A stretch of 64,000 nt of DNA from Rubrobacteraceae bacterium (GTDB taxonomy: Bacteria; Actinomycetota; Rubrobacteria; Rubrobacterales; Rubrobacteraceae), in NCBI GenBank assembly GCA_030448125.1, contig JAUJNO010000005.1, forward strand, positions 141,110-205,109, in the 5' to 3' direction. Under the pieces are notes generated by a model. It did no database searches. It was not told the origin of the DNA and saw nothing but the letters and a program-made list of their open reading frames with translations. The translations under genes and the position numbers were made by a program. Below, one piece after another: positions 24,224 to 33,322 of the stretch (within the stretch, counting starts at the first letter, position 1; each line of letters starts with the position of its first letter).

Positions 24224-24255
24224 TTGTTCCTCCTTCGGTCGAGAGAACCGGGGAA

Positions 24256-24287
24256 AAAGACCGGGGCGTAACAACCCCGGCCCTCGT
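24256..24287 (-). terminator. Intrinsic terminator of the 24391-24603 gene
   Basis: On the minus strand CCGGGG, loop TTGTTACG and CCCCGG are followed by TCTTTTT, a classical rho-independent terminator about 100 bases past the gene stop. Confidence 0.75.
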
Positions 24288-24390
24288 CAGGTCCGTCGAG
24301 ACCCCCGCAACAGATCGCTGTGCCTATAGGCCGGATCGAACACGTCCCACAGCGATCCGCCGGGCGGGACTACCGGTCTACCCTTTAGGA

Positions 24391-24603
24391 CTACTCGGAC
24401 GACCGAGAGCCGGCCTTCGCCAGGCCGCGGCTTATCATGTAGGCGATCGACAAGTAGGTCACGAACCTCCACGCGTCGTACGCGTCGAAGGTATCGACCA
24501 CATAGCTCGCGATCAGCACGGCGAGGACCGCCACCACGTAGACGATGAGCTCCGTGGTCTTGTAGGCCGACTTGGTCTCGGTACCTTCCAAGGAAGCACC
24601 CAT
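24391..24603 (-). CDS. Small membrane protein, 70 aa
   Basis: Two hydrophobic helices (LIVYVVAVLAVLIASYVV and FVTYLSIAYMISRGLA) flank a DTFDAYDAWR loop, and the protein ends KAGSRSSE. Proteins with this layout recur in actinobacteria, but I know of no function. A terminator follows. The start ATG at 24603 has only a weak AGGAAG upstream. It faces away from the HTH gene, so the 160-bp gap carries divergent promoters. Confidence 0.65.
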   Translation of the reverse strand: MGASLEGTETKSAYKTTELIVYVVAVLAVLIASYVVDTFDAYDAWRFVTYLSIAYMISRGLAKAGSRSSE

Positions 24604-24740
24604 GTCTCGGGTAGAAGAAACCCTTCCGGCGTCTTATGTCATGCAACCCCTTTCCTCTGCCGCGTACACTTACGGCGCTCGATAGCTTCGCACACATTAC
24701 TGTAAGCTATTGTCAGGAAAAACCAACTAAAAAATGGGTA

Positions 24741-24763
24741 AAATGTACCAAAGGGTGTAGTGG
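24741..24763 (+). promoter_or_regulatory. Shared motif, site A, abutting the HTH gene start
   Basis: AAATGTACCAAAGGGTGTAG then TGG runs directly into ATG 24764. TAAAAT at 24739-24744 could be a -10 box and AAAGGG at 24750-24755 the ribosome-binding site, giving a very short leader. Confidence 0.5.
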
Positions 24764-25591
24764 ATGTCTCAGAATATGCAGAACGAGGGACGCATGGCAC
24801 AATCGCTAGAAAGAGATCTGCTGGGCGTTAAGGACGTCGCCGGGCTGATAGGGGTGGGTGAGGATACGGTGTGGCGCTGGTGCCGCGAGGGGACCCTGCC
24901 GTGCCTGAAGGTCGGCAAGCACTGGCGCGTGCGGCGGGAGGCCTTGGAGGACTTCCTGAGGCGTAGCGAGCGCCCCGCCACGCTCGTCGGCCAGCTTCGC
25001 TCGTTCTTGCGGGTGCCGGACAACGTACTCGCAATCGCCCAGAACATGAACATTCTGCACCGCCTCGACGCGGCCTTCTTTCGGGTCGGCGAGGCGCAGG
25101 GCGGGTTGTTGGTGAAGTTTTATGGCGGCGAGGAGAAGTCCGAGTACGAGCTGCGCGCCCGATTCGAGAAAAACGGCCTGGAGGTCGGGCGTCTGGAGCG
25201 GGAGGGGCGTTTCCTCATGAGGCCCGAGGAAGACCCTTTGGGCGGGCGGGGGGACGAGCTCGGGCGGCTCATCGAGGAGGAGGCCGGCCAGGGGCGTACC
25301 TTGTGGGCCTCCTTCGATTGGGCCCTACAGGTAGACCAGAATACGGCCTTGGAGCAGCAGGAGCGGTTGACCGAACTCGTCGACGCCCGGCAGCTCGTCG
25401 TCAAGACGGCCGTACTCGCAGAGATGGTCGACGAGTGGTCGGCTGCGGAGCTCAGGGCGGGCGCAGTCCTTGCACTCGGGCACGATTTTTGCCTCCGAGA
25501 CCGGACTGTTGCTCGGGCGCGCGGCGCCGATGCCGCCGTCCTGAGAAGACGAGTGGGGGCGAAAGCGTTGATTCGGCAGTCTCTTGTATAA
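24764..25591 (+). CDS. Excisionase/MerR-type HTH regulator with C-terminal sensory-like region, copy 1
   Basis: Residues 20-70 form an excisionase-like helix-turn-helix (LLGVKDVAGLIGVGEDTVWR, ending in WRVRREALEDFLRR). The next 190 residues include VPDNVLAIAQNMNILHRLDA and TLWASFDWALQVDQNTALEQ, loosely like the MEDS sensory domain of DcmR-type regulators; that comparison is weak. Near the 3' end a T5 run replaces the T4 of copy 2. This shifts the frame so that ASETGLLLGRAAPMP is lost and a random tail follows to 25591. The last 40 codons are therefore doubtful. Confidence 0.7.
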   Translation: MSQNMQNEGRMAQSLERDLLGVKDVAGLIGVGEDTVWRWCREGTLPCLKVGKHWRVRREALEDFLRRSERPATLVGQLRSFLRVPDNVLAIAQNMNILHRLDAAFFRVGEAQGGLLVKFYGGEEKSEYELRARFEKNGLEVGRLEREGRFLMRPEEDPLGGRGDELGRLIEEEAGQGRTLWASFDWALQVDQNTALEQQERLTELVDARQLVVKTAVLAEMVDEWSAAELRAGAVLALGHDFCLRDRTVARARGADAAVLRRRVGAKALIRQSLV

Positions 25592-25707
25592 GAATGAGTG
25601 GAAGTGGATCCTCTCCCCGATATCAGAGGACCCACCGGGGTAGTAGGCTGCTATGGTTGCATAATAAGCGCCAAGAACAGGAGCGGAGGCTTAATCCTCA
25701 TTCGGCA

Positions 25708-26153
25708 TTAAGACATACAAGAGCCCCAAGCGGCCCCGAATACGGCGTGGTCAAGGACCGGCAAAAGCACCTTCGGGGTCGGCTCCTTCCACGGCGGCAG
25801 GTCGACTCCGGTGAGGGGCAGCCAGGTGGCCCACCCCGCTCCCCAGGCCAGGAGCCCGAGTGCCGTGCCCGCGGCTGCCTCTCCAACCTTACTACCGCTC
25901 TCGCGGCGCAGGAGACCCATGACCGTGCCGATACCCACGCCGTAGGAGAGGTGGGCTACCGCGACAAGGGTGCGCCGGGCCCGGGCGACCAGTCGTCCAC
26001 GAGGCCCAGCTCCTCTAGCCTGCTTACGACCTGCTGCGGTGCCGAGGTTCCCACAGCTCCAACTCGCGCCAGGGCCTCGCGGAACCCCGTGAGGACAATC
26101 GTGCCTCCGAGACCACCCAGCGCTCCGTGAAAGGCCCGTCGTGCAAAACCCAT
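25708..26153 (-). pseudogene. Integral membrane protein gene, frameshifted
   Basis: The first frame (from ATG 26153) gives FHGALGGLGGTIVLTGFREA and ends after DDWSPGP. The second gives TLVAVAHLSYGVGIGTVMGL through to VLDHAVFGAAWG. Joined, they form one small membrane protein of about 148 residues with conserved PPWKEPTPKVLLPVLDH. The frames meet near 25975 with a one- or two-base shift. The family is not recognised with confidence. Confidence 0.6.
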
Positions 26154-26333
26154 GTTGTTCGCCCTTCTCTTCGAGTTACCCTTCTATAAGACCTACAATA
26201 GTATGATGACACTAAACGAGGCCTTGCGCAGCCCTAGAGAGAGGCTTGCACCTACAAGAAGGGGGTGCAGGTTGCTGTTTTCGAGAAGACGCCATGACGG
26301 CAGCTCGGTGAATAGCGGTGTCTGCTTACTCTC

Positions 26334-27181
26334 TTAGAGAGGTTGCTCGCTAAGGAACCCTCCGAGGGTCGATACGAACCGCTTGGGTTGCTCGACGTGA
26401 GGTAGGTGGCCACAGTTAGAGATGAGTTCGAGGGAGCCATCTTGCACGAGGGCGATCGCGTCTTTCGCCTGGGAGTAAGGAAGCACCCTGTCTTCGATCC
26501 CCCACACGATAAGCGTCGGCATCCGTAGTTGAGGGAATCGATCTAACAACACCTCGCGTTGTCCCATCGGGCCGACAACAGTGCGCACGGAACCAAGCGT
26601 AGCATCCGTAAAGTTCGGCAGCTGCGCCAGCTTGTACTGGTCCTTGACCCACTTCAAGGGAATTTGCCAGGGACGCGCGAAGAGTAGTAATGCCCGCCTA
26701 ACTGCTCTCTGGTAAGCACCAAGACGTGTTTTGGCTAAAGCCCTCGCCAGCTCACCTGCTCCAGGGAGCGTAACTGCGGCCAGAACTGGGCTTACCGTGC
26801 GGCCCAAACCCGCGCTGTCGGAGAGGACGAGAGCAGAGACGCGCGCGGGCTCCGAGAAGGCCAAGTGCAAGGCGACGAGCCCACCGAACGAGTTGCCCAC
26901 CACCACGGCGCGCTCGACCCCTACCGCGTCAAGAAACGAGTTGACGAAGGATGCGGTGTAGGCCGGCGAATAATCGGGTGGCTCGTAACTGCCGTCGTAG
27001 CCGGGTAGATCTATGGCGTAGACGAGGTTGTTGCGCGCGAGGTCGGGCAGCACCCAGGACCACTCGCCCGAGCTTGTGCCCACACCGTGCAACAGCACCA
27101 AAGGTGGGCCTTCCCCGCCGTCAGGTAGCGAACCCTATGACCTTCGACGTCGATCGTCTTCTCTGCGAATTCGCTAATGAT
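26334..27181 (-). pseudogene. Alpha/beta hydrolase with N-terminal frameshift
   Basis: The main frame has the oxyanion motif VLLHGVGTSSGEW, nucleophile elbow VVGNSFGGLVALH, the Asp in WGIEDRVLPYSQ and the His in SNCGHLPHVEQP, so the catalytic triad is complete. The N-terminal strand pair (EKTIDVEGHRVRYLTAG) lies in another frame, and one base near 27105 must change to join them. AGGAGGT at about 27190 precedes an ATC/ATT start. The intact 255-codon frame might still be translated from an internal start but would lack a beta strand. Confidence 0.7.
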
Positions 27182-27349
27182 TGTTGTACCTCCTCGGTAG
27201 TAGACCGTTACAGTCGTAGTATTGCCCGGTGACCAAGAACGGGAGTTTGACAATGTGCTGTAGGAGAATATATACTTTTAGCACATAGTCTAAGGTTAGT
27301 CCCCGAGAATCAGAGCCGGATGACCGGCTGAGGAAGGAACATACAGAAC

Positions 27350-28100
27350 ATGGACCAGCAGCAGAAGCAGAACATCAACCAGGCGAGCGAGCAGTTGACC
27401 GACTCCACCCAGCAGGCCTTCCGGATGATGGCCGACAGGACGGTGGCCTTGCAGGAGAGCAACCTGAGGCTCACCCAGAACTTCTTCCAGAACTTGGATA
27501 GAGCAGGTCAACAACCAGGCTCAGGGCACCCGCGAGGCCGCCCAGAACCTGCGGGATCAAGGCCAGCGCCAGCGGGAGGCCGTCGAGACGCTTTCCCAGG
27601 AGGCGACCAACGCGTATTCCGAGTTCCTCAACTCGGCGTTGTCGTTCTACCAGGAGGCATTGAGCACGGCTACGCAGGTCGGCCAGCAGAACATGCAGCA
27701 GGCCGCGCAGGCCACCCAGCAGGGCGTGCAGGCCGGGGTGCAGGCGGCGAGCCAGGCGGGCCAGCAGGCGATGGAGGCGACGAGTCAGGCAGGTCAGCAG
27801 GGGGCGCAGGCCGCCAACCAGGCCGCCCAGCAGGGTGCGGAGGCTACTGCTAACCAGTCCGCCCAGCAGGGCGCACGAGGCGGAGAGCAGGTCGCTCGGG
27901 CAGGTGCGTTCGCGGCTCAGAAGGTAGCCACCGGAGTGCATATCCAGGACTATGACAATTTGAACGTCGGTGAGATCGTCGAGCAGTTGGACAATCTCTC
28001 AGCCGATGAGTTGCAGAAGGTTCGCGTATATGAGAAGCAGAACAAGGACCGAGATAGCCTCATAGCGCAGATCGACCGTAGGATAAACGCCGCTGCGTAA
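27350..28100 (+). pseudogene. Phasin-like Gln/Ala-rich coiled-coil protein, frameshifted
   Basis: The first frame (ATG 27350) encodes QQKQNINQASEQLTDSTQQA and stays homologous until NFFQN at about 27495. The second frame continues with IEQVNNQAQGTREAAQNLR and runs to 28100. The middle is a long QAGQQA-type repeat, and the C-terminus (VGEIVEQLDNLSADELQKVR, then YEKQNKDRDSLI) looks like a separate small helical domain. The helical Gln/Ala composition resembles phasins that coat polymer granules, which fits the PhaC-like gene at 13757 only loosely. Confidence 0.6.
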
Positions 28101-28131
28101 AATGGGTTGCTGCTCTAAGCAAATGTTGTGG

Positions 28132-28154
28132 GCCGGGGCTTCTGTACCCCGGCT
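28132..28154 (+). terminator. Terminator after the phasin-like gene
   Basis: GCCGGGG, loop CTTCTGTA and CCCCGGC, followed by TTTCC, lie 32 bases past the stop. Confidence 0.6.
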
Positions 28155-28203
28155 TTCCTATTGCCCTCAAAGACGGGGAGCGGGATTAGAGAAACGTAGG
28201 GGT

Positions 28204-28428
28204 TTAAGTCTCTTCTACGGTCTCTTCTACGAAGCCGTTGGATACGCCGCGCAAGTAGGGCTCCGGATGCCTCAGATGCCAGTGCATCGCTTCGGCCTCC
28301 CCAAGTCTCCTAGACGAGGCGACAACGTCGAAAATGCTGCGTTTATTCACACCTTCGGCGTCTTGGGCTCTACGGAGCCCTTGCAGCACTTCTGCGGGCA
28401 CGGATACTCTGCCTTTCGGGTACTCCAT
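28204..28428 (-). CDS. Hypothetical protein, 74 aa
   Basis: ATG 28428 begins MEYPKGRVSVPAEVLQGLRR, a short beta-then-helix start reminiscent of small DNA-binding antitoxins, but no family can be named. The TATATA 12-17 bases before the start would suit a near-leaderless promoter. A degraded relative sharing GAAGGTGTGAATAAACGC and the same TATATA-TTCTGGTATG start context lies at about 29195-29360. Confidence 0.4.
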   Translation of the reverse strand: MEYPKGRVSVPAEVLQGLRRAQDAEGVNKRSIFDVVASSRRLGEAEAMHWHLRHPEPYLRGVSNGFVEETVEET

Positions 28429-28458
28429 ACCAGAAGGTTATATATCAGACTGAGAACA

Positions 28459-29195
28459 GTGCGCGGAAAGGAGAGCATTCACGACCCGGCATACCCACCG
28501 GAGTTTCGCCGAGAAGCTATCCGGCTGGTTAGAGCCTAGGACATCCCATCCCCAGGATCGCCCGGGAGATCGTCCGAGCAGAACTGGGTAAACCAGGACG
28601 AGATCGACTCCAGCGAGCGAGAAGGGCTCACCACGGAGGAGAAGGAGGAGTTGCGCAAACTCAGGCGTGAGGTGAAGACCCTCCGTCAAGAGAAAGAGCG
28701 AAAAGCAGCGGCCTTCTTTGCCAGGGAAGAGATCGGGGGTCGGTGAGCATCTTCAAGCTCATCGACGCGGAGAAGGCCAGCTACCCGGTAGCGCTATGGA
28801 TCAGGATGCTCGGAGTGTCCAAGATGAAACAACTGGTGCGAGGCCGTAGAAACGGCAGGACGCTTCTCATCGAGAAGATGTTAGCAGGAGCCGCGAGACT
28901 TTCGTACGGTCGTTCCTCGGAGTAAGATGCGGACGCAGGAGGGTAGCTCGACTAATGAGACGCGGGGCGGGTTTGTGAGGGGAAACGTCGAACCACCCGC
29001 CGCGATCCGCGGGTTTACCTGCTTCGTCTCGTCTACAGGGTCTGGCGCTCACGTACATCGAGAAGTTGGTGTCGACTCCCACATGAGGGCTGATGCTCTG
29101 GAGGCGTAAGCCATCTCGTGCATCATTCCGACCGCGGCGTCCAGTACACGGCGATCTCGTTCGGCAAGCGCCTCGACGAGGTCGGCATCGTCGAA
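28459..29195 (+). mobile_element. IS3-family element remnant (orfA and pieces of orfB)
   Basis: Around 28490-28740 the frames give YPPEFRREAIRLVRA and then [20 protein letters not shown] and [10 protein letters not shown], the HTH and leucine-zipper parts of IS3 OrfA, with an in-frame stop and frame changes. SIFKLIDAEKASYPVAL at 28744 is the start of OrfB. A second OrfB piece, HLVHHSDRGVQYTAISFG, is at about 29110-29165 and contains a catalytic Asp. The segment between them is unrelated, so the element was split by another insertion or rearrangement and is dead. Confidence 0.75.
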
Positions 29196-29370
29196 AATGG
29201 ACAACGCGTTTATTCACACCTTCAGAGCGTGCTCGACGGCGTTTCCCCTACGGAGTAACATCTTCGAGTTGCGACGTAGGCTGCATTGCGTTGGCTACTC
29301 TCAATGGAAGGAGTGCCTGTTCGTAGATGTACCCGTCCACATACCAGAACATTATATATAGCTGGGTTAC
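29196..29370 (-). pseudogene. Decayed relative of the 28204-28428 gene
   Basis: The minus strand repeats the start context (TATATA, then TTCTGGTATG) and the internal GAAGGTGTGAATAAACGC of the 74-codon gene, but the frame closes after 13 codons. It abuts the second IS3 fragment. Confidence 0.4.
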
Positions 29371-29497
29371 GTCGATGGCAGAGTTGCTCTGACGCTCCGG
29401 TTGCCCTAGCTCCCGACAATGAGCATCACCAGCAGCCTAGTTTCCGGGAAGACAACTGCTCTCGGAAAGTGCGTGAATAAAGGCTAGTTGCCTCTAG

Positions 29498-29624
29498 AGT
29501 GTGTCTGATGAAACAACTGGTGCGAGATTCAAGCTCCACACGTGCCCGTTTTGGCCTCTTCGCGTGCTCAAACGGCCCTTGTCGGGCGACTTTCGGCCTT
29601 CTCGTGCGAGCTGTCAGACACACC
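29498..29624. mobile_element. MITE-like element, 127 bp
   Basis: The ends AGTGTGTCTGA (left) and GGTGTGTCTGA (right, reversed) form inverted repeats with one mismatch. CTAG flanks both sides (29494-29497 and 29625-29628), a plausible 4-bp target duplication. No coding frame is present. CTAG targets fit the IS5/IS427 group, but no full-length parent lies in this window. The internal part contains TTTTGGCC and GTCGGGCGACTTTCGGCC without clear meaning. Confidence 0.65.
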
Positions 29625-29631
29625 CTAGCCG

Positions 29632-29931
29632 CTACGCATCGAAGTTGGTAACAACGAGGGTGATTTCTTGGATCGGATCCTCCTCCCGCCGCCTCGGTAT
29701 GGGTACCGTGATCGCGGTCCACCACCTTGAAGCGCATTTCGCTCTCTCCCTGCTGCTCCTTTATGTTGCTGGTTGGCAGGTCGAGTCCTCGGTCGGCAAG
29801 CCAACGATCTCGCCTACCTCGGGGATCTCTTGTGGATTCGTCTTCCTAGAGTAGATCGTGGGCATGTCTTGCTCCGCCAATCCTGCAGCGGGACCGGGAG
29901 GACGATACTTGAAGGTAACATGTGCCTGCAT
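29632..29931 (-). pseudogene. Uncharacterised gene with two compensating frameshifts
   Basis: ATG 29931 gives MQAHVTFKYRPPGPAAGL and continues to VGEIVGL. The frame then needs a one-base correction to read ADRGLDLPTSNIKEQQGE and SEMRFKVVD, and a second, opposite correction for PRRREEDPIQEITLVVTNFD. The total of 300 bases is a multiple of three. The predicted 99-residue protein looks like a small cytoplasmic beta protein; no family is recognised. The MITE-like element lies directly after its stop. Confidence 0.5.
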
Positions 29932-30329
29932 GGGTAGGCTCTTCTCCTTGGCTTAGGGTTGGAATAGTGTAGCGGAATAAGCGAGCCGTTTAATACCCCC
30001 CGTATCCAGAAAGTACGAGCGACGGGAAAGGCATTAGGCTCATCAAGACTTCGGTCTTCTCACACGCTTGACCGGCGTTTCTAAGAAGACCTTTCACCGG
30101 CAGCCTGATTTCTCAGGAGGCTTCCTCTCGGCAGCTCAGCGAATAGAGGTAGCCCGAGACCAAGCGGGTAGGCGCAAGAAGGTGCACCCACGGCACATCA
30201 ATTCGATACTTATCCTCAATCTTCCGAGGCCAGCCCGGCTTCTGGTAGAGTCGAGAAGTGTTATCCTCAACCGTGTGGTTCTATCGGAAGAGACCGGAGG
30301 AAGCACGAGCCGACGAGTTTAGCTGTTAC
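29932..30329. other. Non-coding stretch, about 400 bp
   Basis: No supported gene. AAGAC-TTCG-GTCTT at about 30045-30058 is a stable UUCG tetraloop hairpin. The rest may be flank of the IS256 remnant. Confidence 0.4.
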
Positions 30330-31265
30330 GCAAGGCGATGATCGAGCACGAACTGAAGGAGGGCGTCCCGCGTGTCATGGACTGGAGGTCGAGGAGCACG
30401 CGGACGCCACGAGCGCTCGGCCGGGCGCACTGGGCAAGCAACGGCTACCGGGAGAGGAGTTGGGGCACCCGGGTGGGCCCCGTCGAGCTGAGGGTCTCTC
30501 TGTGGAGCCGCGCAGGCGCGCCGAGAGGGCGCTATCTGCGTTGGTACTCTGGCGTCCATCAAGGTGGAGATCTGGTCAAGACCCTCGGGATGGGAGGCAT
30601 CTCCAAGAGCCAAGTCCGCCGAAGCCGACTCGCGCGTTGCGAGGCTTACGGGTCGATGCCACCACGTCAGGCTCGCCATCCGGTGGCGGTGGTGAGGGTC
30701 AACGGGAACGGCGAGCGCGAGGTTCGTCAGCGAACGGGCTTTCTGACGTCCTTCCTGCGCTCGGGTTTCCAAGGCTCGTGACCAGCGACGCGCACCGGGG
30801 CCTCAATCAAAGGGGCATCGAAGCGGTCTTGGTGGGCGGCGTGGCAGAGGTGCCGGGTGCATTTCATGATCTTTCCAAGGCCCAGCAGGCAGGTCTTCCA
30901 GCCCGACGCCCGGGGCGCCCGCGAGCAGTGGCGCAGGGTCGCTGACGGCTTCCGTTCTAGCTTCCCCAAGCTCGCCGAGCTGATGGATGAGGCCGAGGAG
31001 GACGTGCTTTCCTACGCCATCTCTACGCCTCTTCCCGACGGAGCATTGGCAAAAGATCTGGTCGAACAACCCGCTCGAAAGGCTCAACAAGGAAGTGAAG
31101 AGGAGGACGGAGGTGGTGGGCCTGAAGCGGCCCTCGTGCGGCTGGTGCGCCGTGCTCTCAGAGCAGCACGACGATTGGCAGGTCGGCAAGCGTCAGCGCG
31201 GGGTCCTTGGCGAGCTAGAACGGAAGGAGGAGATGGCAGAGCAGCCGGAGTTGGTAGCAGGCTAG
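30330..31265 (+). mobile_element. IS256-family (Mutator-type) transposase remnant
   Basis: Pieces in different frames match the family in order: NGYRERSWGTRVGPVELR at about 30437, DLVKTLGMGGISKSQV at about 30573, a GLSDVLPALGFPRLVTSDAH run containing a catalytic Asp at about 30740, EQWRRVADGFRSSFPKLAEL at about 30930 and HWQKIWSNNPLERLNKEVKR at about 31045 with the catalytic Glu. At least five frame changes and missing segments make it inactive. No convincing terminal inverted repeats were found, although ATTTACACACTTGACGGG at 31300 is typical of the right flank. Confidence 0.8.
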
Positions 31266-31369
31266 ACAGCAGAGAGGATCGGGACCGCACGAGGCAGATT
31301 TACACACTTGACGGGACACATACCGGCTTCTTACTACGCTCCTAACGCCGCTGTCTGACGGGGAAGCGG

Positions 31370-31870
31370 TTAGCGGCTTCCGTAGGTGTCGATCTCCTCT
31401 GTAAGGAGCCGTTGGTACTCTTCGTCCATCAGGGGAGAGGTGATCATGAAGTCCGCCGAAGCCCTGTTGCAGGCTACGGGGATGTTCCACAGCACGGCCA
31501 TCCGCATGAGGGCCTGAACGTCTGTATCGTGGGAGACGGGTGTGAGAGGGTCCAAGAAAAGATCAAAAAATCGATGTCCCCCTCGCTGATCTTCCCCCGA
31601 TCTGCAGGTCTCCCCCCAAAGGACCGTGCAGGAGTGTGCGAACCTCAAAGCCGAGTTCGTCCTCCAACTTTCGCCGGTCGATCCCGTAGCGAACAGCTCG
31701 TGGTGGGCCAGACGCTCTTTGTTGTCTTTCGCCCATTGGACCAAGTCGGACTTGGTGTTGTCGTGGGCCAGGAGGGCTATCCTCTTTGCCTTTCCATCGG
31801 AAAGGTTTTGCGTTCCATGCGGCTTGTTGCCTCCTTTTTGCGGGACGGGCGCACTAGCAAGATGCTCCAA
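31370..31870 (-). pseudogene. mgsA: Methylglyoxal synthase, frameshifted three times
   Basis: Both ends match MgsA: IALLAHDNTKSDLVQWAK then LFATGST at the N-terminus, and DPLTPVSHDTDVQALMRMAV then NIPVACNRASADFM at the C-terminus. The middle needs three single-base shifts to recover LEDELGFEVRTLLHGPLGGD, LQIGG and KISEGDIDFLIF, the phosphate-binding and catalytic region. The enzyme turns dihydroxyacetone phosphate into methylglyoxal. Three shifts within about 120 bases make it an unlikely functional gene unless this stretch is badly sequenced. Confidence 0.85.
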
Positions 31871-31905
31871 TACCTTGATAAGAAGGTCGGAGGTTCACGC
31901 TCGTG

Positions 31906-31942
31906 AAAAGGCCGGAGCCCCGAAGGATACCCCGGCCTTTTT
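31906..31942. terminator. Bidirectional terminator
   Basis: AAAAGGCCGG pairs with CCGGCCTTTT and has T runs on both strands. It separates the minus-strand membrane protein gene (ending at 31963) from the mgsA remnant. Confidence 0.7.
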
Positions 31943-31962
31943 CGCTTCTACCCTTAAGGGTT

Positions 31963-32218
31963 TTAGCGGTTCGACTTGGCTATTGCCATACCCAGAAAGA
32001 TGCCGACAATCAAGGCCACGAAGCCAGATGCAACAGCCGCCGTTGACACCGCAGCTGCTTGTGTCGCTGCCTGGCCAGCCTGCGTCTGCCTGTGTCGCCT
32101 GCGCTCCTGCTTGGGTCGCTGCCTGTGTTGACTGCGCTCCTGCTTGGGTCGCCGCCTGCACGTCGAGGTCGTGTCTTAAGTTCTGCACGTCTTGCTGAAC
32201 ATCGTTGCTCTCAGTCAT
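31963..32218 (-). pseudogene. Small C-terminally anchored membrane protein, frameshifted
   Basis: ATG 32218 gives MTESNDVQQDVQNLRHDLD and an Ala/Gln/Thr repeat (QAGAQSTQAATQAGAQATQA). One base must be added near 32082 to read through QAAAVSTAAVASGFVALIVG and IFLGMAIAKSNR, a C-terminal membrane helix. The repeat DNA (CTGCGCTCCTGCTTGGGTCG units) is prone to slippage. A tail-anchored product is inferred; function unknown. Confidence 0.55.
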
Positions 32219-32316
32219 TCCTCTCCTCTGATCGTCAGTCCGGCTCATCCGGAATGTGTATCTTTGCACACATTACTGTAAGCTATTGTCAGGAAAAACC
32301 AACCAAAAAATGGGTA

Positions 32317-32339
32317 AAATGTATCAAAGGGTGTAGTGG
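32317..32339 (+). promoter_or_regulatory. Shared motif, site B, abutting the second HTH gene
   Basis: AAATGTATCAAAGGGTGTAG then TGG leads directly into ATG 32340. The 70 bases upstream are nearly identical to those before copy 1. Confidence 0.5.
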
Positions 32340-33270
32340 ATGTCTCGGAATATGCAGAACGAGGGACGCATGGCGCAACCGCTAGAAAGAGATCTGCTGG
32401 GCGTTAAGGACGTCGCCGGGCTGATAGGGGTGGGTGAGGATACGGTATGGCGCTGGTGCCGCGAGGGGACCCTGCCGTGCCTGAAGGTCGGCAAGCACTG
32501 GCGCGTGCGGCGGGAGGCCTTGGAGGACTTCCTGAGGCGTAGCGAGCGCCCCGCCACGCTCGTCGGTCAGCTTCGCTCCTTCTTGCGGGTGCCGGACAAC
32601 GTACTCGCAATCGCCCAGAACATGAACATTCTGCACCGCCTCGACGCGGCCTTCTTTCGGGTCGGCGAGGCGCGGGGCGGGTTGTTGGTGAAGTTTTATG
32701 GCGGCGAGGAGAAGTCCGAGTACGAGCTGCGCGCCCGATTCGAGAAAAACGGCCTGGAGGTCGGGCGTCTGGAGCGGGAGGGGCGTTTCCTCATGAGGCC
32801 CGAGGAAGACCCTTTTGGGGGGCGGAGGGGACGAGCTCGGGCGGCTCGATCGAGGAGGAGGCCGTCGGCCACTCGAAGAGGGGTCGCGTACCTTGTGGGC
32901 CTCCTTCGACTGGGCCCTACAGGTAGACCAGAATACGGCCTTGGAGCAGCAGGAGCCATCGTCCGGAACTGCGTGCCCCCAACGGGCGATCTACGGACCG
33001 AACTCGTCGACGCCCAGCAGCTCGTCGTCAAGACGGCCGTACTCGCAGAGATGGTCGACGAGTGGTCGGCTGCGGAGCCATCAGGCGGGCGCAGTCCTCG
33101 CACTCGGGCACGATTTTGCCTCCGAGACCGGACTGTTGCTCGGGCGCGCGGCGCCGATGCCGCGTCCTGAGAATCTCGCCGAGAAGAAGAAAGTGGGGGC
33201 GAAAGACGCTGCGATCGACGGGCCGGAGCTTTATCCTCGGCCATTTTTCACGCGACACCAGCCGACCTAA
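32340..33270 (+). pseudogene. Excisionase/MerR-type HTH regulator, copy 2, frameshifted
   Basis: The first 155 codons are almost identical to the gene at 24764, including the helix-turn-helix. From about 32815 (an extra-G region in GACCCTTTTGGGGGG) the frame is lost. The original C-terminus survives in pieces: ELVDAQQLVVKTAVLAEMVD and later LGHDFASETGLLLGRAAPMP. Two insertions relative to copy 1 contain GTGCCCCCAACGGG, a sequence that recurs at 33296. The shared parts show that both copies descend from a protein ending near GRAAPMP. Confidence 0.75.
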
Positions 33271-33322
33271 GCCATCGTCCGGAACCGTACGCGCGTGCCC
33301 CCAACGGGAGCTCGCCCTTACG

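Noticed and set aside
27700..27900. Regular repeats suggesting a CRISPR-like array
   Set aside because: They encode QAGQQ-type coiled-coil repeats of the phasin-like protein.
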